NCBI RefSeq assembly: GCF_000242635.2
Contig: NC_017770.1
Span: forward strand, 4,414,669 to 4,478,668
Reading direction: 5' to 3'
DNA from: Solitalea canadensis DSM 3403
GTDB taxonomy: Bacteria > Bacteroidota > Bacteroidia > Sphingobacteriales > Sphingobacteriaceae
Length of the DNA: 64,000 nt
The position numbers and the translations under genes were made by a program. A model generated the notes under the pieces. The model ran no database searches. It was given only the letters and a program-made list of their open reading frames with translations, and had not been told where the DNA came from. Positions 19,401-28,444 of the stretch are shown here, in pieces; the first letter of the stretch is position 1, and each line of letters opens with the position of its first letter.

Positions 19401-19726
19401 TTTGATGAATGATACGTTAAACGTTTTGCTTCACCACCTTCAGCCGGCATGATAAACACATCAAAGTTGCCATACCTGTCGGACGCAAATGCAATAGATT
19501 TTCCATCATGCGACCAAACCGGCATAAAATCATGTGCTTCGTGTAAAGTCAACGGAATTGCTTGTCCACCACCGGAAGACATGCGGTAAAGATCTCCTTT
19601 GAAACTAAATACGATTGTTTTTCCATCTGGCGAAATTGCCGGATAACGAAGCCATAGCGGATTATCTTGTGCTTGCGCACCTTCAAATAATCCAAGGAGA
19701 CATAATGCTCCAATAATTTTCTTCAT
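16469..19726 (-). CDS. Tricorn-like S41 family peptidase with beta-propeller
   Basis: This 1085-residue secreted protease has a signal peptide (1-19), then PD40/WD40-like propeller repeats (SPDGKTIVF, SHDGKSIAF, SPDGRTLLF and others). A Lys/Glu-rich linker near 570-600 follows, then a second propeller, a PDZ-like stretch (about 815-865) and a C-terminal S41 core. Tricorn catalytic residues are recognisable: Ser-His at about 769-770 (NASHTG), the nucleophile Ser near 987 in NYSDAH with the following Asp, and a Glu near 1049 (NQLEPD). It likely degrades peptides in the periplasm. It is monocistronic, with a terminator just downstream. Confidence 0.93.
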   Translation of the reverse strand: MKKIIGALCLLGLFEGAQAQDNPLWLRYPAISPDGKTIVFSFKGDLYRMSSGGGQAIPLTLHEAHDFMPVWSHDGKSIAFASDRYGNFDVFIMPAEGGEAKRLTYHSSNDLPSDFSADDKTVLFSSVRQDMFTSAQFPYGRMPELYAVPAVGGKTSMVSSNSMELARYSKDGKKIVYQDYKGYEDQWRKHHTSAVTKDIWVYNTEAKSYNKLTSFIGEDRNPVFGPNDEVFYLSEESGTINVHQMPVTGGNSTMITSFEKNPVRFLTISNDNQLCYTYNGEIYTQKSGGQPQKLLVRIMTDGRNNTEKVLPVASGATEMALSPNGKEIAFVFRGEIFVSSVEGGVTKRITNTPTQERSVSFSPDGRTLLFAAERNGSWDVYKTSIQRKDEAYFYSSTLLNEEPVVATKEKDEFQPAFSPDGKEVAFLEDRTVLRVMNLASKSIRTLLTDDSNYSYSDGDQYYTWSPDSKWILASYNQPNQYFNSDVALISADGKQKIVNLTPSGYNEGSPRWMMGGKMMIYFADRDGMKNHASWGAQSDIYGLFFTQEAFDRFKLNKSDFTLVKEQEDKEKKDAKKEDATSKDKKTDDKSVKPEDKSIKIELDGIEDRRLRLTINSSNLSDAVMSPDGEKLYYLSRFEKGYDLWVTEPRTKDTKVLAKLDGGPAGIEITNDGKSLFVVSNGRITKVDAESGKTTPVGINGEMMLNAYEERSYIFNHAWRQVKEKFYVTNLHNVDWDYYGKEYGRFLPYINNNYDFSEMMSEMLGELNASHTGCRYFPQADGGDKTAVLGLLYDESFTGNGLKVSEVLLKGPFNTAKSKVKAGAIIEKIDGEAITANDDYNKLLNRKAGKLTLISFYDPSNGARWEESIKPLSLGEQNELLYTRWVENRRKEVEKLSGGKVGYVHVRGMNDESFRTVYEDVLGKNSQKESLIVDTRFNGGGWLHDDLVTLLSGKKYIDIYPREKHRGQEPFRKWTKPSVVLMGEGNYSDAHMFPYSYRANGIGKLIGMPVPGTGTAVWWETQIDPTLVFGIPQVGMLDMNGKYLENNQLEPDVKVANDPSVLDTGKDQQLEKAVEELLKGTLKAQK

Positions 19727-19880
19727 AATCTAGGTTTTATGGTAGTTCAAATTAAATCTATAAAATTTTTAAGGGGCAACAAAAATGTAATAAGCATATT
19801 ACTCGTATGTGTGACAACCAACTTTACAAAATGTTGCATTAAACAATACCAATCACCTACTGTTGATTATATATTTGAAT

Positions 19881-20858
19881 ATGGAGACACAACCGGAAAA
19901 ATATGATGTAATTATAATTGGCGGAGGGCCGATTGGCATTGCCTGTGGCCTGGCAGCAAAAAAGTCTGGTTTAAACTACCTGATTTTAGAAAAAGGGTGT
20001 TTAACCAATTCGTTGTATAATTATCCGCTAAACATGACCTTCTTCTCAACTTCTGAGAAACTGGAGATCGGAGGCATTCCATTTGTTTCCAACAGCGCAA
20101 AACCCAATCGTGCAGAGGCCTTGGAATATTACCGGAGAGTCGTCTTTTCAAACGAATTGCCCATACATTTATTTGAAGAGGCAAAAAAAGTGGCTTCTTT
20201 TGATGAAGGCTATAAAGTAACAACTAATAAAAAAAGCTACCTTTCTACTCATTTAATCATTGCAACCGGCTTTTATGACATTCCAGTAATGATGGATGTT
20301 GTCGGAGAGGAACTCCCAAAAGTGACTCACTACTATAAAGACCCTCATTTTTATGCGGGACAAAAAGTGTTGGTGATTGGTGCTAATAATTCTGCTGCTG
20401 ATGCTGCGCTAGAAACATGGAGAAAAGGAGCTGAAGTAACCTTGGTTATTCGTGGACCTGAACTGGGCCGTATAAAATATTGGACCAAACCCGATCTTGA
20501 AAATCGCATCAATGAAGGCTCGATTAAAGCGCTCTTCAACTCAACGGTTAAAGAGATTAGGGAAAAAGAAGTAGCTATTTTAACTCCGGAAGGGGCTAAA
20601 ATAATCGAAAACGATTTCGTAATTGCAATGACCGGTTATCAGCCTAATTTCCCTTTCCTAAAAAGTATTGGAATCAACCTTTCTGATGACGAAAAACTTT
20701 ATCCTGCCTATGACAAAGAAACCATGGAAACCAATTTAAAAAATGTTTACCTCGCCGGAGTAGTTTGCGGGGGTATGGATACACACATTTGGTTTATTGA
20801 AAACTCAAGGGAACATGCCGACAGAATTATCGAAAAGATAAAGGGAGTACCTGTATAA
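19881..20858 (+). CDS. ypdA: YpdA-type putative bacillithiol disulfide reductase
   Basis: This FAD/NADPH flavoprotein (325 residues from the ATG at 19881) has an N-terminal FAD motif VIIIGGGPIGIACG and a central NADPH motif IGANNSAADAALE. As in YpdA/Bdr proteins, and unlike thioredoxin reductase, there is no redox CxxC. The YNYPLNMTFFSTSEKLEIGG segment is characteristic of the family. It is thought to reduce bacillithiol disulfide to maintain thiol balance. The TTG at 19863 would add six residues with no family support. It is divergent from the protease gene. Confidence 0.88.
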   Translation: METQPEKYDVIIIGGGPIGIACGLAAKKSGLNYLILEKGCLTNSLYNYPLNMTFFSTSEKLEIGGIPFVSNSAKPNRAEALEYYRRVVFSNELPIHLFEEAKKVASFDEGYKVTTNKKSYLSTHLIIATGFYDIPVMMDVVGEELPKVTHYYKDPHFYAGQKVLVIGANNSAADAALETWRKGAEVTLVIRGPELGRIKYWTKPDLENRINEGSIKALFNSTVKEIREKEVAILTPEGAKIIENDFVIAMTGYQPNFPFLKSIGINLSDDEKLYPAYDKETMETNLKNVYLAGVVCGGMDTHIWFIENSREHADRIIEKIKGVPV

Positions 20859-20920
20859 ATGCACAAATTTACTCATCACATGCAAATGTGAGTTTCTACC
20901 TTTCGTTGAGGGTCGGCCCT

Positions 20921-21169
20921 TTAGTGATGTAATCTGTGTTTACGTTGCTCTTCAACAATTTCCCAGATAAATGCCATAACTGCTGCACCTGCAATAAAAC
21001 TTAATCCCATAACGATGAGCAATAATGTTGAGTTGAGGATGTTTCTTGTGTTCATTCTCATCTCATCATAAGAATTACCTTCTGGTAGTAATGTCTGGAT
21101 AGCAAAAGCCTGATAAACAAAAGTCACCAACAGAATCATCACAACGGCTGTGATAATTATTCTTTTCAT
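20921..21169 (-). CDS. Small two-helix membrane protein, unknown function
   Basis: The 82-residue product has a hydrophobic N-terminus (residues 4-24, signal anchor or cleavable) and a second span (about 47-72), ending in a charged, His-rich tail (EEQRKHRLHH). A loop with polar residues lies between. I do not recognise the family. It is read convergently with ypdA and stands alone. Confidence 0.6.
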   Translation of the reverse strand: MKRIIITAVVMILLVTFVYQAFAIQTLLPEGNSYDEMRMNTRNILNSTLLLIVMGLSFIAGAAVMAFIWEIVEEQRKHRLHH

Positions 21170-21331
21170 CTCCTTTTTAATTAAGTCGATATATTAAATT
21201 TACTCAAAATCAAGCAATTATACGAGAATTATATTCTGACCGATAACTTACCCAGTGCCCAAAAGAAAGAATGATTACTCGTTGGTTAAACTTATGCGCT
21301 TAAGCAATGTCAAACCCGACAAAGCTTGCTT

Positions 21332-22726
21332 ATGGAGAAACTATCTGCAAAACAAATTCAGCACTTATACACACGGGCGGGGTTCGGTATCAGTTATACA
21401 AAACTTAGTGCTCTTTCAGGAAAATCAATTTCCAAGGTCATTAAAGATCTTTTTGAAACGTCTAACAATTATCAATCACTTGATCTAGACTTGGATTTAA
21501 CAGTAGTTAAAGGAAAAGAAATGATGAGTGAGGAAAACCGGAAAGAGCTTCGAAAGATCTTTAAGCAAAGCACTGAAAACCTGAATACACACTGGTTGCA
21601 GCAAATGTGCATTACAGATGCCCAATTAAGGGAAAAGATGACGTTGTTTTGGCACGGACATTTCGCTTGCAGAAGTTTTAACCCCATTCATAATCAGCAA
21701 CTGAACAATATTATGCGTGATTATGGTCTTGGCAACTTTAGAGATTTACTTACAAAAGTTGCTAAGTCTCCCGCAATGCTGGCCTTCCTTAACAACCAGC
21801 AAAATCGTAAAAGTAGTCCAAATGAAAATTTCGCACGCGAACTGATGGAACTGTTTACCATTGGACGGGGCGACTATACAGAAACCGACATTAAAGAAGC
21901 TGCACGCGCTTTTACCGGATGAAGCTTTAAACCTTTAACTTCTGAATTCTTATTCCGCATCAATCAACATGATTTTGGGTCAAAAACATTTATGGGCCAA
22001 ACCGGAAACTGGACTGGAGACGATATTATTGATATCATTCTTAAGAGAAAAGAAACGGCTCTATTTATCTGCTCAAAACTTTACAAATTCTTTGTTAATG
22101 AAAACTTGGATCAGGAGCGTATTCATCAGCTGGCTGACCATTTTTATTCAAGCAATTATAACATTGGAAGTACTATGGTGTTGCTTTTTTCGTCGGCCTG
22201 GTTTTATGATCCTAAAAACATCGGAGTCAATATTAAATCACCCATTGAATTTATTGTTGGATTAACCCGCCAGTTTAATGTGAGTTATGGCGATACTTCC
22301 ATGTTGTTGTTTTTACAACGAGCTCTTGGACAAATGTTGTTTTACCCGCCAAACGTTAGTGGTTGGGCTGGAGGCAAAAACTGGATTGATAGCTCCACGT
22401 TGATGTATCGGCTTAAAATTCCTTCTGTAGTGATAAACGAAGGGATTATTGATCTGGCAGGTAAGGCTGACCCGGAAGAGGAAGCTCAAATCGCCATGAT
22501 GGAAAAGTACAGCACACAAATTCAACGGCGCGTGCAGGCTACTGCCGACTGGAATTTGTTTTTAAAGGATCTTCCCGAAAAGATAAGTAAAGAACAATTG
22601 ATTGATTATTTGCTAGCTCCCGACTTGGAAACGCGAAAGCAAAGGTTATTGTCGGACTTGTCTGATAAAACTATTAAAGAAATGGTTGTACAGTTGGTTT
22701 CTATGCCGGAGTATCAGTTGTGTTAA
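21332..22726 (+). pseudogene. DUF1800 protein gene interrupted by an in-frame TGA
   Basis: The reading frame is a DUF1800 protein, the usual partner of DUF1501 proteins. From ATG 21332 it runs with the family marks HLYTRAGFG, WHGHFA, NFARELMELFTIG and EAARAFTG, then meets TGA at 21920-21922. The family has Trp at this point (AxxFTGW), so one G-to-A change explains the stop. The same frame continues without a gap: SFKPLTSEFLFRINQHDFG, GNWTGDDIIDIIL, and PNVSGWAGGKNWID near the end. Without readthrough the product is 196 residues and truncated. Sequencing error is the main alternative. Confidence 0.85.
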
Positions 22727-22727
22727 A

Positions 22728-23021
22728 CCTCATCCCCGGCCCTTCTCCTAAAGGAGAAGGGAGCGCTCGGAATGTTGAAGAGGCTATGAACACTTAAGCT
22801 TTTTTAAAGAATCTGCTTCTTTAAGAAAATTTAACAGAAAGCACAAAACCGGTCCACTTCTCCTTCAGGAGAAGGGCTAGGGATGAGGTAATATGGGAGC
22901 GCTCGGAATGTTGAAGAGGGCTATAAGCAGTAGCTTTTGAAGGATCTGCTTCTTTAAGAAAAACTAACAGAAAGCACAAAACCGTCCCCTTCTCCTTGAG
23001 AAGAAGGGCTAGGGATGAGGT
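22728..23021. repeat. Tandemly duplicated palindromic repeat, family C
   Basis: This fills the 303-base gap between the DUF1800 and DUF1501 genes. CCTCATCCCCGGCCCTTCTCC (near 22728) is inverted relative to GGAGAAGGGCTAGGGATGAGG, which appears twice (ending near 22888 and 23020). Between them a roughly 135-base unit starting GAGCGCTCGGAATGTTGAAGA is repeated in tandem (22761 and 22897) with small differences. There is no coding capacity. The two halves probably form large hairpins in a shared transcript. Confidence 0.85.
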
Positions 23022-23029
23022 AAAAAATT

Positions 23030-24235
23030 ATGAACCGTAGAGATTTTCTTAAAAATACAGCCCTGGCATCAGGAGCTTTGTTAATTCCATCCTTCTTAAA
23101 ACCGCTGGAATTGTTAGCGGCCGACAAAATTGGGTTTAAACGGTTGGTGATTATTCAACTTTCGGGTGGAAATGACGGATTAAACACTATTGTTCCCTTT
23201 GGTGATGACCTGTATTATCAAAAAAGACCTTCGTTGGGAATTGACCAACAAACGGTCATAAAACTTAATGAATTGCAAGGGTTCAATCCTGCAATGCAAT
23301 CATTACAAGAAATTTATGATCAAGGCTGGATGACTATTTTGAATAGTGTGGGCTACCCGAATCCGGATCGTTCGCATTTTCGCTCTATGGATATCTGGCA
23401 TACAGCCAGTCGAGCGGATGAATATTTGTCAACTGGATGGATCGGCAGGTATCTCGACTCCAATTGTGCCACTTGCAATTCTCCTCATACAGCAATTGAA
23501 GTAGATGATTCATTATCTTTAGCACTCAAGGGGCAGTCGCATAAAGGAATTGCCGTTAGAAACAGTGAGCAATTGTACAGGACTACACGTGAACCCTTTT
23601 TCAAAGATGTAGTCGACGATGCCAAACAATCTATGCTTTCAGAAGATAATTTGGGTTATTTATATAAAACAATGATCGAAACCTACTCGTCGGCAAAATA
23701 TATCAATGACACTTCGAAGCTTTATAAAAACACTACCCTTTATCCTGTGTCAGCATTTGCCAATGAATTAAAAACCGTAGCAACATTTATTAACTCTGGA
23801 TTGAACACTAAGGTTTTCTATGTTTCTTTAAGCGGTTTCGATACGCACGTTGCCCAACGCGGACAGCAATCCCGTTTATTAAAAACATATGCGGATGGAG
23901 TAGCTACCTTCATTAAAGACCTAAATGCTAGCCATAACCTCGATGACACTTTAGTTTTGACGTTTTCAGAATTCGGCCGACGTGTTTCACAAAATGCAAG
24001 CGGAGGAACCGATCACGGAACGGCCAACAATTTATTTCTATTCGGAGGAAAACTAAAGAAAGCCGGCTTTTTTAACCCAGGCCCGAATCTTAAAGACTTG
24101 GATAACGGCGATCTGAATTATGAAATCAACTTTAGAGATGTTTATTCGTCTATTTTGCAAAATTGGCTTAAAGCCAGTGATCCTTCTATTATAAAAAGCA
24201 CTCGTGTTAAGACGTTAGATCTGCTGAAAATTTAA
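23030..24235 (+). CDS. DUF1501 family secreted protein with Tat-type signal
   Basis: The 401-residue protein starts with a twin-arginine signal (NRRDFLKNTALASGALL), which suggests export in folded form. DUF1501 proteins resemble sulfatase or alkaline phosphatase superfamily folds. Here the family motifs LSGGNDGLNTIVP near residue 44, HFRSMDIWHTAS near 123, and the C-terminal SEFGRR...GGTDHGTAN near 306 are present. It pairs with the upstream DUF1800 gene, which is broken by a stop codon, so its partner may be missing. Its function is not established. Confidence 0.9.
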   Translation: MNRRDFLKNTALASGALLIPSFLKPLELLAADKIGFKRLVIIQLSGGNDGLNTIVPFGDDLYYQKRPSLGIDQQTVIKLNELQGFNPAMQSLQEIYDQGWMTILNSVGYPNPDRSHFRSMDIWHTASRADEYLSTGWIGRYLDSNCATCNSPHTAIEVDDSLSLALKGQSHKGIAVRNSEQLYRTTREPFFKDVVDDAKQSMLSEDNLGYLYKTMIETYSSAKYINDTSKLYKNTTLYPVSAFANELKTVATFINSGLNTKVFYVSLSGFDTHVAQRGQQSRLLKTYADGVATFIKDLNASHNLDDTLVLTFSEFGRRVSQNASGGTDHGTANNLFLFGGKLKKAGFFNPGPNLKDLDNGDLNYEINFRDVYSSILQNWLKASDPSIIKSTRVKTLDLLKI

Positions 24236-24238
24236 TTA

Positions 24239-24850
24239 TCAACCATTACTCTTTACCAGTCCGAATGAATACGAGATATGTAATCCTCCATAGGAAATGT
24301 CTCCTGCTCGTTCAACCTTAAAGGAAATACCCAAATTGTTTTTCTTTTGAATTGGTGTGACTAATCCTATTGATGGGGAATACAAAAGGGTGGTTTTTGC
24401 GTCACCATTAACAACAAGGCCTGCACCTGCATTAAAACCAGCAAAGAAATTAGGGCTAATAAAAAACTTGGCACCTATCGAAAGAGGAATTAATGCAACC
24501 CGATCGCCCAAATTAACCCCTGATAGTTCTTTTTGCTTAAACCCTATGTAACCGATTGATAATCCAGCTAAGATTTCCTTAGAAACCGGTTTTTCCAATG
24601 TTAGATTTCCTCCGAAACCTGTAGTATATCCATCTGCAAAATCAGAAAAGGGAATGCCTGCAAGTATATCTATGCCAAGCTGAGGTTTCAACTTCTTATC
24701 AACCACTTCAATATCCGGCCTGTATTTTTGTATGCGCTGGTTATCACGATCAGGATAAGGATAGTTGCCGGAAAGCTGAGCTTTTGAAGATGACACGAAA
24801 GACAATAGAATAATAACTGCTAATACTGTTTTAAAAAAATTATTTTTCAT
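24239..24850 (-). CDS. Outer-membrane beta-barrel protein (about 203 residues)
   Basis: From ATG 24850 the product starts with a signal peptide (MKNNFFKTVLAVIILLSFV...SKAQ) and continues as amphipathic beta strands rich in Gly and aromatic residues, typical of a small porin-family barrel. An upstream in-frame ATG at 24955 would add 35 charged residues before the signal peptide, so it is rejected. The gene converges on the DUF1501 gene with 3 bases between stops. A hairpin with alternative pairings lies in its leader. Confidence 0.75.
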   Translation of the reverse strand: MKNNFFKTVLAVIILLSFVSSSKAQLSGNYPYPDRDNQRIQKYRPDIEVVDKKLKPQLGIDILAGIPFSDFADGYTTGFGGNLTLEKPVSKEILAGLSIGYIGFKQKELSGVNLGDRVALIPLSIGAKFFISPNFFAGFNAGAGLVVNGDAKTTLLYSPSIGLVTPIQKKNNLGISFKVERAGDISYGGLHISYSFGLVKSNG

Positions 24851-24885
24851 TAGGTTTTTTTTATTAACCGAAAGTATAAAATGTT

Positions 24886-24919
24886 GGCCAATAAAAAAGG
24901 GCCTTTTCTCATTGGCCCC
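24886..24919 (-). promoter_or_regulatory. Leader hairpin resembling an attenuator
   Basis: On the minus strand GGGCC (24914-24918) pairs with GGCCC (24899-24903), directly followed by six Ts, as in an intrinsic terminator. The overlapping GGCCAAT (24911-24917) can instead pair with ATTGGCC (24886-24892) downstream of the T run. The two folds exclude each other. It sits 36 bases before the outer-membrane protein start, so it could attenuate that gene, or it may simply end an upstream transcript. Confidence 0.45.
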
Positions 24920-25128
24920 ACCGCTTGCGCGTATCTGGATTTGTCTCGATGGCAATTATTCACTGCTTTTACAAATGTACTGTAAATCATTGAAATAATT
25001 GATGTTTTCCCAAAGTAAATTTGCTGTTAAAGTTCTGGTTCTAGTCGCAAGTCATGAGTCCAGAATTCTGAATCGTTAGTTATCTGTTTAACTTGCCACT
25101 ATGGACCAGGGTTCTAAGAACTAAATAC

Positions 25129-25368
25129 CTACTTTAATCTCAGATCGTCAAAATTGTCAAAAAGATCGTCCCATCGTTCATGAAGCTTATCGCTAAAACG
25201 AATAGAACTGCTTCTATCCGAATCCTCATTAGTTTGGTTTAGGAAACGGTTCTCTCCGATATGAAAGAATAATTTCGACCCGGCGTCAGCCACAGATACC
25301 CTTCTTGGGTTTAATGATTTGTTGTTTTTCTTTACTAAATGTTTCATGAGCGTATTCATTTTCTGCAA
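25129..25368 (-). CDS. Short hypothetical protein
   Basis: The 79-residue product is basic at the N-terminus (KHLVKKNNKSLNPRR) and acidic at the C-terminus (DDLFDNFDDLRLK), with no membrane segment and no motif that I recognise. Several ATGs lie close together; MKHLVKK could also be the start. It stands alone, with AT-rich flanks on both sides. It may be a small lineage-specific gene, and the call rests on composition only. Confidence 0.45.
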   Translation of the reverse strand: MQKMNTLMKHLVKKNNKSLNPRRVSVADAGSKLFFHIGENRFLNQTNEDSDRSSSIRFSDKLHERWDDLFDNFDDLRLK

Positions 25369-25560
25369 AATATAATGCTTACTTAAACTCGCTAATAAAT
25401 TTCTATTAACAATCTATTAAGTTTAGCCAAGCAATTATATTTTGCATGATGATAAAATTTACAAACTTTCTATCAAAAAGATTTGTCTTTTTAAACTTTT
25501 GATAACAATTTACAAGCGAAATTAGTACCATCATTTTGGTGCGAACAGATTTGACCTCCA

Positions 25561-28443
25561 ATGAATAGTAAAAAAGTTTATGTTGCCGCTCTCTTTAGTT
25601 TGTTTTGTTTGAAAGTTGCCGCTATTAATCCAGATAGTACGGCTGCTGCTAAACAGGCATTAGATAAAGAGCGGTCTTCATTGTTAGCCAATAAAGAAAT
25701 AAAGTCTGAGCCAAAAATTGAGCGCATGCTTCAATTAGGTTTATGGAATGAAGCTATTCCATTGCTTACTGCTGATAAAAACCCAGGGGTCGACATGAGA
25801 TTATTGAATGCAGAATACTTTTTGCTTATCAATGACTTTAAAAAAGCCGATTCTCTTGTTACTTCTGTTCTTTCTCGAAGAAAAGACCATCAAAAAGCGC
25901 TACTACTTAAAGCTCAACTAGATGTTTGGGCCTGGAAACTAAATGACGCTGCCCAAACCTGCGAACGGATAGCGGCTGATAAAGACAAAACTCTTTATGA
26001 AAAAGCAATGCTTCAGCTTGGCCGTGTTCGTTTATTGCAAAAGAAATACGATGAAGCACTGAAGATTGCTAAAGATATTCAAACCCAATACCCGAAAAAT
26101 GCAGAGGCGTGGCTTTTAGAATCGGATGTACATTTCTGGAATCAAAAACCGGAATTGGCAGAGGCTCCGTTAAAAAAATCTCTTGAACTTGATCCGTTCA
26201 ATGCAGATGCCCGTTTTAATTACGGCTATGCAATATGGCGCCGCATTGATGCAACACAACTGAATAAGATGACAGCTCAATGGCAGTTGGCCACAGATAT
26301 AAATCCTCTTCATTTTCAAACACATTGGCATTGGGGTAACGGACATACTACTCAAACGTATAATAACTACGCTGAAACAAATGACAATGAAGTAAGAAAA
26401 GAATTAGCCACAGCTGAAAACCTTATTCGTTCTCATAAACTTACTGAGGCGATTGATTATACGAGAGTTGTTCAAAGGAAATATCCGTCATCAGTATTGC
26501 CGGCCATGATGCGTGGTTCTATTTATTACATGGCATTCGATATAAATCGAATAACCCGTCTGGATTCAGCACAAGCAATTTTCTTGCAGATTTTAGCTAA
26601 AAAGAAAAACTATGGGCCTGCCCATAATGGCCTGTCGGCAGTCATTAAGTCGAAACGAATTCCATACCTGGCAAGCTATGACTCCATAGAAACAGCACTT
26701 AAATCACAGAAAGTTGCCGACGAGAAAAGCTTCAATAATGTTTTCCCAGAGATCAATTATTATTCGGGCGAAACTGTTAAAAACTGGGTTATAAATCAGA
26801 TGTATACCTCTGCTGCTTATTTTCCCTTGTTAGCTAAGCAAGAATTAAGCTTTTCCATTCCGCCTTTGCATACAGATTTGGCAACTGCCATGAGAAGTAA
26901 TTATTTCCGAATGGCGACAACTTTTGACAACCGCCAATGGATGGATATCAGAGGTGTTGGAAGTGGAGCTGCAGGAATAGAGTATGTAGAACGTGGTGCC
27001 TATCAGGAGCGAAATGTTTTGCTACATGAATTTGTTCATCTTTTCCATCTTAAGGCATTAACTGATGCAGAGATAAGAGCCATCCGTTCTCTTTATTTAA
27101 AAGCAATGGCCGAAAACAGAACACTCGATTATTATTCGGCAAATAATGAGCATGAATATTACGCACAGGCCTACCCTGCTTACTTTGAGGCAGAAAAAGT
27201 TCATCCCCTCGATTTTAAATCGATGAATACAACTGCAGATCTTAAATTGAAAGATCCAGCGCTTTATCAGTTCATTGATAAAATGGTTGCTAAAGAGAAA
27301 ACTACCTTAGGCGGTAATGCTTCGGCCATGAAGAGCAATTGGGCGCAGGTTTATCTCAATATCTTTAATGAAGGAAAAAGTGAGATCAAAAACGTTGCCT
27401 ATCTTGATACCGCTTTAGCTTATGATAAGGATTATCAACCCGCATTATTAACCTACGCTACTTATAAAGCAATAGCCGGCGACTTTTCAACAGCTCAATC
27501 ATTTGTAGACCGTGCAGAAGCTGTTAACGCCAATTATGCCCCTTTGTATATTGCTAAGGCACGCTTACTTGAAGCTCGTGCTTTGAAACAGGGAAATAAT
27601 GCCTCTTCATTAGCTGCAGAAGGTGATTTGTACAAAAAGGCGTTGAGTCTTGAAACCGACCCAATGATAAAAGCAGATATGATTGGTGACATAGAAAGTT
27701 TTTATACACGCAATGGGTTAATTGCGGACGCTGTTTCTGTAGCCGAAGAGTACTCGAAATCGGCATCTACTGTTTCTACTTACTTACGAGATGCAAAGGA
27801 TGAGCAAATTGCTTATGCTGCGTTATTAAGAGCACAATTAGGTTATAATGATGCCCTTGAAGTTTTAAAGAAACAAGTGGAGCAGAAACCTCAGAATTAT
27901 GAATTAAAAGGCCAATATGCAGATGCGCTTGCTGCCAATAAAAAATATGACGATGCCATTGCTGTTTTGCAATCTTCACAAAAGATCTTAAATGCCGCCG
28001 GCACTCCCCGCCCCGATTACACGCTGCGTATTGCCGAATACTATTATCAAAGCGGGGATGCTGATTCGGCTGCTTTCCTGATTGAGCCATTGTTGAAAAA
28101 CAACCGGGCAATTTCAGGTTATCAGACACGATTCATCCGCTTGGTGGCTAACCTAAACAGAACCAGCACTGCTGAACAGTTATTCCAGGCATTACCACAA
28201 AGCACCGATAATTTCTCTAAGGCTGATTATTATTATACTAAAGCAAAAGTTCGCGAGAGTAAAGGTGAAATGATTGAAGCTGCCGATGATTACAAACAGG
28301 CAGTAACATTAAACCCTTACCATTTTGCTGCAATTTTTGATTTGATGAAATATTATCGGGCGATGGGCTATTCGAAAGAAACAAATGCTTTGTACGAAAA
28401 GATGATGAACCTGAAAATAAAGCCGGGACCTGCGTTCCGATAA
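25561..28443 (+). CDS. TPR-repeat protein with embedded HExxH metallopeptidase domain
   Basis: The 960-residue secreted protein has a signal peptide (1-22), TPR repeats from about 70 to 400, a central segment, and further TPR repeats from about 600 to the end. The central part contains LLHEFVHLF, with His near 489, Glu 490 and His 493. About 37 residues later is NEHEYYAQAY, whose Glu residues (about 530-532) could be the third zinc ligand of a gluzincin-type peptidase. It is therefore probably a periplasmic zinc protease held between helical scaffolds. The peptidase family is not one I can name. A strong terminator follows immediately. Confidence 0.82.
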   Translation: MNSKKVYVAALFSLFCLKVAAINPDSTAAAKQALDKERSSLLANKEIKSEPKIERMLQLGLWNEAIPLLTADKNPGVDMRLLNAEYFLLINDFKKADSLVTSVLSRRKDHQKALLLKAQLDVWAWKLNDAAQTCERIAADKDKTLYEKAMLQLGRVRLLQKKYDEALKIAKDIQTQYPKNAEAWLLESDVHFWNQKPELAEAPLKKSLELDPFNADARFNYGYAIWRRIDATQLNKMTAQWQLATDINPLHFQTHWHWGNGHTTQTYNNYAETNDNEVRKELATAENLIRSHKLTEAIDYTRVVQRKYPSSVLPAMMRGSIYYMAFDINRITRLDSAQAIFLQILAKKKNYGPAHNGLSAVIKSKRIPYLASYDSIETALKSQKVADEKSFNNVFPEINYYSGETVKNWVINQMYTSAAYFPLLAKQELSFSIPPLHTDLATAMRSNYFRMATTFDNRQWMDIRGVGSGAAGIEYVERGAYQERNVLLHEFVHLFHLKALTDAEIRAIRSLYLKAMAENRTLDYYSANNEHEYYAQAYPAYFEAEKVHPLDFKSMNTTADLKLKDPALYQFIDKMVAKEKTTLGGNASAMKSNWAQVYLNIFNEGKSEIKNVAYLDTALAYDKDYQPALLTYATYKAIAGDFSTAQSFVDRAEAVNANYAPLYIAKARLLEARALKQGNNASSLAAEGDLYKKALSLETDPMIKADMIGDIESFYTRNGLIADAVSVAEEYSKSASTVSTYLRDAKDEQIAYAALLRAQLGYNDALEVLKKQVEQKPQNYELKGQYADALAANKKYDDAIAVLQSSQKILNAAGTPRPDYTLRIAEYYYQSGDADSAAFLIEPLLKNNRAISGYQTRFIRLVANLNRTSTAEQLFQALPQSTDNFSKADYYYTKAKVRESKGEMIEAADDYKQAVTLNPYHFAAIFDLMKYYRAMGYSKETNALYEKMMNLKIKPGPAFR

Positions 28444-28444
28444 A

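Noticed and set aside
19870-19877. TATATTTG as a promoter for ypdA
   Set aside because: It matches the -7 consensus, but it lies only 3 bases before the ATG, so transcription would start inside the gene.
21920-21922. TGA as a recoded or Trp codon
   Set aside because: TGA ends other genes in the window (15697, 42521), and no selenocysteine context is seen.
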